From assembly GCA_031546715.1 (NCBI GenBank), contig JAVBKA010000021.1:1-10267 (forward strand): a DNA stretch of 10,267 nucleotides, given 5' to 3'. The first letter of the stretch is position 1; the number at the start of each line of letters is the position of its first letter. Of the stretch, positions 1 through 4,853 are shown one piece after another. The position numbers were made by a program, and so were the translations under genes. The notes beneath the pieces are model-generated. The model made no database searches, was not told the origin of the DNA, and saw nothing but the letters and a program-made list of their open reading frames with translations. Origin of the DNA: JAVBKA01 sp031546715 (GTDB lineage Bacteria; Bacillota; Clostridia; Oscillospirales; UBA929).

Positions 1-511
1 ATTCAACTGGGTCTTCAAGGGTTAAAATGTGGTTATTTTTCTTGGAATTAATAGCGTCAATGATACAGGCAAGAGTTGTCGATTTTCCTGCTCCAGCAGG
101 TCCTGTTACCAACACCAGACCTCTTGTTTTTTTGTACAAATTAAAGACTGCGTCAGGAATGCCAAGCTCTTTCGGGTCAGGGAGAGTTAGCTGCACAACT
201 CTGACCACTGCCGCAATTGAGTTACGCTGTCTGAATGCGTTAATTCTAAAACGCCCGACACCGTATACGGAGAAGGAAAAGTCACAATCCCCTGTTTTAA
301 GAAAGTCTTGAAAAACGTGTCCAGTGGACATATCAAAAATTTCTTCAATAAGCTCGGCCGTATCGTTTGGCATTAGCCTAAAATCAGCAATAGGTTTAAT
401 CGAACCATCCTTTTTAAACATCGGGGGTGAACCTGCGGTAATAAATATGTCCGAAGCTTTCTCCAGTGCGGCCTTTGCAAGCATTTCTCTTGCTGTTTCT
501 TTAATTGACAT
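1..511 (-). CDS. pilT: PilT-type type IV pilus retraction ATPase (5' part only; C-terminus off the left edge)
   Basis: A hexameric secretion ATPase of the PilT group, which in characterised pili powers pilus retraction from the cytoplasmic face of the membrane. Only the first 170 codons are here. The N-terminal PAS-like domain (about residues 1–100) has the PilT pattern DIFITAGSPPMFKKDGSI and, near residue 87, GRFRINAFRQR. The Walker A motif GPAGAGKST lies at residues 137–145 and the Asp box LTLEDPVE at 163–170, where the window ends. Walker B, the His box and the PilT AIRNLIRE motif would lie beyond the edge, so intactness cannot be judged. The ATG at 511 follows an AGGAGG that overlaps the stop of the upstream gene, so the two are probably translationally coupled. 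It is the last visible gene of the minus-strand pilus operon. The N-terminal pattern favours PilT over PilB/GspE, which have a longer N-terminus. Confidence 0.9.
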   Translation of the reverse strand, partial: MSIKETAREMLAKAALEKASDIFITAGSPPMFKKDGSIKPIADFRLMPNDTAELIEEIFDMSTGHVFQDFLKTGDCDFSFSVYGVGRFRINAFRQRNSIAAVVRVVQLTLPDPKELGIPDAVFNLYKKTRGLVLVTGPAGAGKSTTLACIIDAINSKKNNHILTLEDPVE

Positions 512-520
512 GTGAACCTC

Positions 521-970
521 CTAATTTGGGAGCCAAACGTTTGACTCATCATTCCCATCGGTAAAATGCTCTTGCTGTTGTTTATATGATTGTATCTCAA
601 AGCCTTTGCTGTTGCGCTTAATGACGATATTTAAAGCTTGTTTTCTGTTTTTTAACAGCTTATTTCCGACTTTGGTTTCGCTCTCTTCCAAAACCAAGGT
701 TATATCCGCAGTGTCACCATCAATCTTCCATCCCGCATCGGTTAGGGACGCAAAGCCTTGACTTTTAACAATTTCGTTCGCCTCAGACAGGCAGTTTTGC
801 CCCATCGTATCAAGCAAATAGTAACGTTGAACCCACGTCGCACCCTTTCGGGAGAGCATAAGGTCTGAATGCGCGGTGGTCATTGCCAGAACGCCGAATA
901 TGGAAAGGGCGAGCATAATCAAAATTATAAGAATAATCGCTCCGCCCCGCATTGAAACAATATTTTTCAT
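521..970 (-). CDS. GspK/PilX-like minor (pseudo)pilin
   Basis: A 149-residue putative minor pilin. The N-terminus is short and basic (MKNIVSMRGG), then a single hydrophobic helix spans about residues 11–31. The rest is soluble and begins with SDLMLSRKGATWVQRYYLLD, a pattern like the start of the periplasmic part of GspK/PilX proteins. A prepilin peptidase could cut after Gly9 or Gly10, but there is no Glu at +5. Lack of Glu5 is a known trait of GspK, the tip subunit of type II pseudopili. I chose the ATG at 970 rather than an upstream in-frame TTG at 988. The ATG forms an ATGA overlap with the stop of the previous gene and has AGGGTGG six bases upstream. It sits between a GspI-like gene and pilT. 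Family assignment rests on N-terminal pattern and context; the C-terminal domain was not recognised. Confidence 0.75.
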   Translation of the reverse strand: MKNIVSMRGGAIILIILIMLALSIFGVLAMTTAHSDLMLSRKGATWVQRYYLLDTMGQNCLSEANEIVKSQGFASLTDAGWKIDGDTADITLVLEESETKVGNKLLKNRKQALNIVIKRNSKGFEIQSYKQQQEHFTDGNDESNVWLPN

Positions 971-1368
971 CGGCTTCCACCCTGCCAAACCGCTGCACTT
1001 AGCTCAAAAATACTTTCCGCATTGTCGGTCGTTTCAAAGTATGCTTCAACCTCATATAGAGAAACCGAAATATTTTGAATATCTGGCTTATCAGCTTGGG
1101 TTATCTCGGTAACCATAATAAAGGCGGCGTTGTCTTTTTCAGCAGCCGTCCAGTCCGAGCCGTAAAACGTACTCGAAGGCGCAATGCCGTTTAGCCGAAA
1201 CGCCTCGATTGCTGACTGAGCCAGAAGTGACGCTGTATCAGTGTTTACAGCCCTTTGTTGAACATGAGACGAAAGTGTGAACATTTGAACAACAATCAAA
1301 CTGACTACCGCAAGTACACCAATTGACAGAATTATCTCAATAAGTGCTATGCCGCTATTTTTCTTCAT
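967..1368 (-). CDS. GspI/PilV-like prepilin with canonical N-methylation motif
   Basis: A 133-residue type IV prepilin-like protein. It has a textbook class III signal: short basic leader MKKNSG, predicted cleavage after Gly6, then IALIEIIL with Glu at mature position +5 (residue 11) and a hydrophobic helix to about residue 30. The region after the helix (SSHVQQRAVNTDTASLLAQ, then SAIEAFR) resembles the GspI/PilV arrangement, in which a polar alpha-helix continues into LAQ..IE. The ATG at 1368 is preferred over an in-frame TTG at 1404 because AGGGGAGGT lies nine bases upstream of it and because the methylation motif then starts near the N-terminus as expected. Its TGA overlaps the ATG of the GspK-like gene. 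It would need a prepilin peptidase (PilD-type), which is not encoded in the window. Probable role: minor subunit of the pilus or pseudopilus tip. Confidence 0.85.
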   Translation of the reverse strand: MKKNSGIALIEIILSIGVLAVVSLIVVQMFTLSSHVQQRAVNTDTASLLAQSAIEAFRLNGIAPSSTFYGSDWTAAEKDNAAFIMVTEITQADKPDIQNISVSLYEVEAYFETTDNAESIFELSAAVWQGGSR

Positions 1369-1408
1369 ACAGTCTTTACCTCCCCTAAACTTCAGCATTT
1401 GCAATAGA

Positions 1409-1861
1409 CTAATCTGCTCTTAACGACAAAGAAAGTGAGCGAGAGTAATCTTTTCTGATTGCCAATAGGTGCAGCATACCTTTATCCATATAAAACGACA
1501 AATTGTCAAGCCTGACCAGTTGGTCGCCTAATTCAGGGTCAAAAGCGGAGCTATTATTGCTAAAGCTTTCCATGAGCCACCCTTTGTACAGGTACACCCG
1601 ATTCACATCGTCGCCGTCTGACAGTCTTAGGCAGTCGCCATATTCTGTGCTTTCAATGGAAAGCGCGTCCTTTTCATCGGCGTGACGTATATGCATAGCT
1701 AAAAAAGACAGCGCAACCCTGACATCAGAAGCCTTTTCACGTTTTTCGAATATACGTTCATACGCTTGTGCGCCTTGAGTTACAACCAACAGGGAGGTTA
1801 TGCCAAAAAGCAACAATAACGCCGCCATTGCAAGCAATTCCACCGTTTTTACGTATTTCAT
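1409..1861 (-). CDS. GspJ-like, probable DUF4860 pilus-locus protein
   Basis: A 150-residue protein with one N-terminal hydrophobic helix (about 9–28) and an extracytoplasmic domain. The stretch around residues 43–62 (KASDVRVALSFLAMHIRHAD) matches the GspJ/PilW/ComGF-style pattern in which an amphipathic helix carries R.AL.FL...IR.A. From memory, the overall layout and the C-terminal RSLSLSLR ending fit DUF4860, a clostridial family found in pilus loci. The N-terminus MKYVKTVELL keeps a Glu, but the residue at the expected cleavage position is Tyr3, not Gly, so normal prepilin processing is doubtful. I chose ATG 1861, with AAGGAGG seven bases upstream; an in-frame GTG at 1867 would leave only one base of spacing. 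It sits between a small pilin-like gene and a canonical prepilin, which supports a pilus role. Function is inferred, not shown. Confidence 0.7.
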   Translation of the reverse strand: MKYVKTVELLAMAALLLLFGITSLLVVTQGAQAYERIFEKREKASDVRVALSFLAMHIRHADEKDALSIESTEYGDCLRLSDGDDVNRVYLYKGWLMESFSNNSSAFDPELGDQLVRLDNLSFYMDKGMLHLLAIRKDYSRSLSLSLRAD

Positions 1862-1868
1862 TGGCACA

Positions 1869-1875
1869 CCTCCTT
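1869..1875 (-). promoter_or_regulatory. Ribosome binding site fixing the start of the DUF4860-like gene
   Basis: Read on the minus strand this is AAGGAGG, seven bases before ATG 1861 but only one base before the alternative GTG at 1867. The spacing decides in favour of the ATG. Confidence 0.7.
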
Positions 1876-1943
1876 GATTTAAGCATAAGCCACTGGCTTT
1901 TAATTATTGTCAATTTTAGTGACTTTTAGAAAACAGAAGTCCG

Positions 1944-2258
1944 TTACGTCTTTGGAATTACTATAACCGTCGGTTTGACATTTGCTTGCTCCCATGTCTG
2001 AAATTCGACAGTAAATCGCTTTTTGTCATACAACAGTCCGTAATGCTCCTCAAGATACTCAACACTGGGCGGATACGCTCCTTCCAATGCATAACACTGG
2101 GTTGCAGAGCGCAAAATACTGTCACGAAGCTTTTGCACCGATTCCTCCGATGCTGGTCGATTACTTGGAAAGCGAAGAAAAAATATTACGCTTAACACAA
2201 CAAGAAACGCTACAGCCGCAAGGGGATTAACCCAAACAGGATATCCTTTAAGCTTCAT
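1944..2258 (-). CDS. Small membrane-anchored pilin-like protein
   Basis: A 104-residue protein with a single hydrophobic segment (about residues 12–30) followed by an extracytoplasmic domain. Residues 49–74 contain LRSATQCYALEGAYPPSVEY and then LEEHYG. A Tyr-x-x-Glu-Gly-x-Tyr-Pro-Pro pattern with an 'EYLEEHYG' tail resembles the post-helix region of many major pilins and pseudopilins (helix end, then N/EG.YP...L). The N-terminus has no Gly|xxxxGlu prepilin cleavage motif, so it may be an uncleaved pilin-like anchor protein. I recall similar small proteins next to PilC and DUF4860 in clostridial pilus loci but cannot name a family. The ATG at 2258 is preferred, with a weak AGGTG upstream; a GTG at 2267 abuts the stop of the platform gene and has no ribosome binding site. 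A lone Cys55 is present. Confidence 0.7.
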   Translation of the reverse strand: MKLKGYPVWVNPLAAVAFLVVLSVIFFLRFPSNRPASEESVQKLRDSILRSATQCYALEGAYPPSVEYLEEHYGLLYDKKRFTVEFQTWEQANVKPTVIVIPKT

Positions 2259-2267
2259 AATACGCAC

Positions 2268-3311
2268 CTAGCCGATATTAGACATAATGTCAATAAGCGG
2301 CAACATTACACTCACCATTATTATTCCAACGACTATGGAAAGAATTGAAACAAACACAGGCTCAATTATTCCCGTGAGCTTTTTCAGCGTACTTTCTACC
2401 TTTTTACTGTAAATCTCTGATAATTTTGTCATCATCATGTCCAACTCGCCTGTTTTAACTCCGATTGCAAGCAACTTGGAAAATTGCTCAGGGAAAATTT
2501 CTGCATTTTTGACAACGTCACTAAGCGATTCGCCGTTTTTCATTTGCTCATTGCACTTTGCAAATTTTTCTGAAAGATAGCTGTTTCCCAATAATTCACC
2601 CGCAAGCTCCATTGAAACGCTGACTTCCACTCCTGCGTGCAACAAAAACGCCATAGCCACTGAAAATCGCTCAGCAGCCATCATTTTATAAACTGAGCGG
2701 GTAAAAATGCTCCTCGCCTTGAACCTTTCTGCAAATTCTGCGCCCTGTTTTGAATGTTTTATTACAAAAAACGCCGCAACAGCAAGAATTGCCAGAAACC
2801 AAAAGAAGCGCGAGAACTTTTCGCCGAAATCAATCAATGCGGCGGCAATCCATGGCAGCTCGTCTTGCCCAAGCGATGCCAAAACGCTTGAAAACAGAGG
2901 CAAAACCCTAACAATCAGCACGAAAACCACCAGCGTCATAATAGATAGCAGCATAAGCGGATACGTTATTGCCGACCTCACCTGTTGCTTAAGCTCCGTT
3001 TGACGTTCGTAAAACAGGGTGAGAGCATCCATAACTTCATCAAGTTTGCCCGATTGTTCGCCGATTTTCGCCATTTGAACCATGTATTGCGGGAATTTAT
3101 TCGTCTCAGCCAAGGCTTCATGGAAGCTGAATCTGTTCTGAGTATTTATTCTAACTTTATTGACTGCATCTTTAAATTTGGGGTCTGCAATTTCATCCTC
3201 AGCCATGGCAAGCCCTTCGGAAAGTGTTACTCCTGAACGTAAAAAAAGGCTGATTTGAGATGCAAACAAGGATAATTGGACTGCACTGAGATGCTTAACA
3301 GATTTTGCCAA
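2268..3311 (-). CDS. pilC: GspF/PilC-type inner membrane platform protein
   Basis: Polytopic platform protein that couples the cytoplasmic ATPases to pilin assembly and extraction in type IV pili and type II secretion. At 347 residues it is somewhat shorter than the roughly 400 usual for the family; the N-terminal cytoplasmic extension is short. Two GspF repeats are visible, at about residues 13–136 and 212–338. Each carries the diagnostic glycine motif: MAKIGEQSGKLDE near 80–92 and LAIGVKTGELD near 281–291. Membrane segments are predicted at about 117–138, 168–186 and 315–340. Translation probably starts at the TTG at 3311: it has GGAGG seven bases upstream and no better start lies nearby. 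It is the first gene of the minus-strand operon, directly behind a good promoter. The symbol pilC is used because of the neighbouring pilT; gspF is an equivalent reading. Confidence 0.93.
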   Translation of the reverse strand: MAKSVKHLSAVQLSLFASQISLFLRSGVTLSEGLAMAEDEIADPKFKDAVNKVRINTQNRFSFHEALAETNKFPQYMVQMAKIGEQSGKLDEVMDALTLFYERQTELKQQVRSAITYPLMLLSIMTLVVFVLIVRVLPLFSSVLASLGQDELPWIAAALIDFGEKFSRFFWFLAILAVAAFFVIKHSKQGAEFAERFKARSIFTRSVYKMMAAERFSVAMAFLLHAGVEVSVSMELAGELLGNSYLSEKFAKCNEQMKNGESLSDVVKNAEIFPEQFSKLLAIGVKTGELDMMMTKLSEIYSKKVESTLKKLTGIIEPVFVSILSIVVGIIMVSVMLPLIDIMSNIG

Positions 3312-3318
3312 TATAATT

Positions 3319-3323
3319 CCTCC
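3319..3323 (-). promoter_or_regulatory. Ribosome binding site supporting a TTG start for the platform gene
   Basis: GGAGG on the minus strand, seven bases before TTG 3311. This strong site at ideal spacing is the main reason for accepting a TTG start, which may lower translation of the first gene of the operon. Confidence 0.75.
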
Positions 3324-3361
3324 AATTACTTTTCACAAGCTCATGTTAATGTAATAGACCG

Positions 3362-3390
3362 ATTATACTAGATAATTCTAGCTTAATCAA
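3362..3390 (-). promoter_or_regulatory. Sigma-A-type promoter of the pilus operon
   Basis: On the minus strand a -35 box TTGATT (3385–3390) and a perfect -10 box TATAAT (3362–3367) are separated by 17 bases. Transcription would begin near 3355, giving a leader of about 44 bases before TTG 3311. A 14-base inverted repeat lies inside the spacer (separate entry). Confidence 0.7.
3368..3381. repeat. 5-4-5 inverted repeat in the pilus promoter spacer, operator candidate
   Basis: CTAGA, four bases TAAT, then TCTAG. The arms are exact reverse complements, and the whole element lies between the -35 and -10 boxes of the minus-strand promoter, where a bound dimeric repressor or MerR-type activator would act. 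No regulator gene is visible in the window. Confidence 0.45.
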
Positions 3391-3410
3391 TCACCAAATT
3401 TAAAAACATC

Positions 3411-3439
3411 TTTACTATTCTGGCACTTTGCTCTATAAT
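3411..3439 (+). promoter_or_regulatory. Sigma-A-type promoter of the metal-binding protein gene pair
   Basis: -35 box TTTACT (3411–3416), 17-base spacer, perfect -10 box TATAAT (3434–3439). The start point would be near 3446, leaving about 50 bases of leader before the ATG at 3498. It faces away from the pilus promoter, whose -35 box ends about 20 bases to the left. Confidence 0.65.
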
Positions 3440-3497
3440 GAATTTGCAGACCTTTATATGGGATTACTGCAAAAACTTAATTTTGGAGGTCATCGTA

Positions 3498-3695
3498 ATG
3501 ACTACTACACTTAAAATCGACGGAATGAGCTGCAACCACTGTGTTCAAATTGTAACAGAAACTCTGCTTGCCGTTGTCGGAGTTACCGCTGTGCGTGTTG
3601 ACCTTGAGGCCGGCTCTGCCGAGGTTGACCACGACAACACTGATGTTGCTTTATTCAAGGCTGCCATTGAGGATGCAGGCTACGACTGCGTATGA
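3498..3695 (+). CDS. Heavy-metal-associated (HMA) domain protein, CopZ-like
   Basis: A 65-residue stand-alone ferredoxin-fold metal chaperone of the HMA family. The metal loop GMSCNHC is at residues 9–15, with Cys12 and Cys15 as the likely Cu(I) ligands. The rest follows the usual beta-alpha-beta-beta-alpha-beta pattern, ending in AIEDAGYDCV. Length matches bacterial CopZ. The ATG at 3498 has GGAGG eight bases upstream; an in-frame ATG at 3438 lies inside the promoter -10 box and is rejected. CopZ proteins normally hand copper to a P-type ATPase or to the CsoR/CopY regulator, but neither is encoded here. Instead its stop codon overlaps the start of a DUF3052/YdeI-like gene. The metal is inferred from family only. 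Confidence 0.9.
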   Translation: MTTTLKIDGMSCNHCVQIVTETLLAVVGVTAVRVDLEAGSAEVDHDNTDVALFKAAIEDAGYDCV

Positions 3696-4366
3696 TAAGT
3701 GCTGAGCTTTCAAAAAAGCTTATGCTATACAAGTTCCCAAAACGTCTGATGCTTAACAAGCCAGAGAGCGTTACAGCGCTTGAGGATGCGTCATTTCACA
3801 CTGAATATGACGGCAAGCCTTACGACGTCATATTCGACTTTGCTTTCACCTTGGTGGATATGAAAAAGCGCATTCACGAGGTACATGACCGCCGTATGCT
3901 TAACAATGACGGTTATCTCTACATTGCATATCCAAAAAAAGGCAATAAAACGTATCCCCAGCATATTCATCGTGACGAAGTTCTCCCCTACTTAGAGGTT
4001 GACGAGGTTACGGGCTTCACGGGAGATACGAATTTAAAATTTACCAAACAGCTGGCACTTAACGACGTATTCACCATCGGGGGACTTCGTTACTACGAAA
4101 AAAAGCTGATACCTCAAAGCAATCAACTCAGCAATTGCGTTGATGATTACATTGAAAAAATCCCCGCAATCCGTTCTCATTTGGAGAAAAATCCCGAGAT
4201 TCTGGCGTTCTTTGACTCCCTGAGCCACGGCTATCAAAAGGATTGGGCGAGGTATGTTTATAGCTCCCCTGTTGCAATTACTCAAGAAAAAAGAGTCCTT
4301 GAAATGATAGATTTATTGTCCGCAGGACATAAAAACAAGGCACTTTATTTGAAATCCAAAAACTAA
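3692..4366 (+). CDS. Two-domain protein: DUF3052-like N-terminus plus YdeI/OmpD-associated (OmdA) C-terminus
   Basis: A 224-residue soluble protein with no signal peptide or membrane segment. Residues about 10–136 resemble DUF3052-type proteins, a degenerate Rossmann/methyltransferase-like fold: YDVIFDFAFTLVDMKKRI, then DGYLYIAYPKKG, a polar 'T.HRDEV'-like region, and a closing strand near LNDVFTIGGLRY. No SAM-binding glycine motif is seen. Residues about 155–213 match the YdeI/OmpD-associated domain: an acidic helix, then FFDSLSHGYQKDWARYVYSS, then EKRVLEMIDLLSAGHK. Molecular function of both families is unclear; YdeI-like proteins have been linked to envelope stress and bacteriocin protection. 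The ATG overlaps the stop of the HMA gene (ATGA) and has no strong ribosome binding site of its own, so translation is probably coupled. No clear terminator follows. Confidence 0.8.
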   Translation: MISAELSKKLMLYKFPKRLMLNKPESVTALEDASFHTEYDGKPYDVIFDFAFTLVDMKKRIHEVHDRRMLNNDGYLYIAYPKKGNKTYPQHIHRDEVLPYLEVDEVTGFTGDTNLKFTKQLALNDVFTIGGLRYYEKKLIPQSNQLSNCVDDYIEKIPAIRSHLEKNPEILAFFDSLSHGYQKDWARYVYSSPVAITQEKRVLEMIDLLSAGHKNKALYLKSKN

Positions 4367-4379
4367 CAAACAAAATCAC

Positions 4380-4408
4380 TTGTATTTTTTGCACTTTCTG
4401 TATATAAT
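4380..4408 (+). promoter_or_regulatory. Probable promoter of the yloU–fakA unit
   Basis: A perfect -10 box TATAAT (4403–4408) is preceded 17 bases upstream by a weak -35 box TTGTAT (4380–4385). It lies in the 97-base gap before the Asp23/Gls24 gene; the start point would fall near 4415. Confidence 0.55.
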
Positions 4409-4463
4409 CTATTAGGTTTCCAAAATTTTCTCAAGTTAATTTACTGAAAGGTGGTTTGCTGTG

Positions 4464-4817
4464 ATGAAACTTCACAATGAAAACGGTAACATTTTTATAT
4501 CCAACGAAGTTTTTACGACTATTTGCGGTTATGCTGCCACCAATTGTTTTGGTGTTAGGGGAATGGCTTCACGCAACGTTCAGGACGGAATCGTTCAGCT
4601 CTTGCGTAAGGACTCTCTCTCAAAAGGTATCAAGGTTAGCTTCCCGGAAGGCTTGGACTTACTGAACATTGAGCTTCACATAGTGTTAGAGCATGGCGTG
4701 AATATGCCTGCAATATGCGGCTCGATTGTAAATGAAATTCGGTACAATCTTGAAAAACTTACGAGCATCAAGGTTGGTACAGTTGATGTCTTTGTTGACG
4801 GGATTCTTGCTAATTGA
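4464..4817 (+). CDS. yloU: Asp23/Gls24 family protein, YloU-like
   Basis: A 117-residue cytoplasmic protein of the Asp23/Gls24 (DUF322) family. The diagnostic opening is present: GNIFISNEVFTTICGYAATN (residues about 8–27), then C.GVRGMAS. The C-terminal part has the conserved NIELHIVLEHGVNMPAICGS and a closing VGTVDVFVDGI. It lies 36 bases before fakA; the yloU–yloV(fakA) pair is a recurring order in Firmicutes including Bacillus subtilis, which supports the YloU assignment. Family members have been linked to envelope stress or homeostasis, but the molecular role is not settled. Start is ATG 4464, or the adjacent in-frame GTG at 4461; AAAGGTGG at 4447–4454 serves either with 9 or 6 bases of spacing, so the true start is open by one codon. 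Confidence 0.9.
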   Translation: MKLHNENGNIFISNEVFTTICGYAATNCFGVRGMASRNVQDGIVQLLRKDSLSKGIKVSFPEGLDLLNIELHIVLEHGVNMPAICGSIVNEIRYNLEKLTSIKVGTVDVFVDGILAN

Positions 4818-4853
4818 TTACTACACACATCACGCAGAAGGGAGGTAGCGGTA

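Noticed and set aside
3438..3497. Longer version of the HMA protein starting at ATG 3438
   Set aside because: That ATG lies within the -10 box region, has no ribosome binding site, and the family N-terminus begins at 3498, which has GGAGG upstream.
3423..4408. GCACTTT shared by the spacers of the two plus-strand promoters (3423–3429 and 4391–4397)
   Set aside because: The same 7-mer also occurs inside coding sequence near 2552 and 4340, so two promoter copies are within chance.
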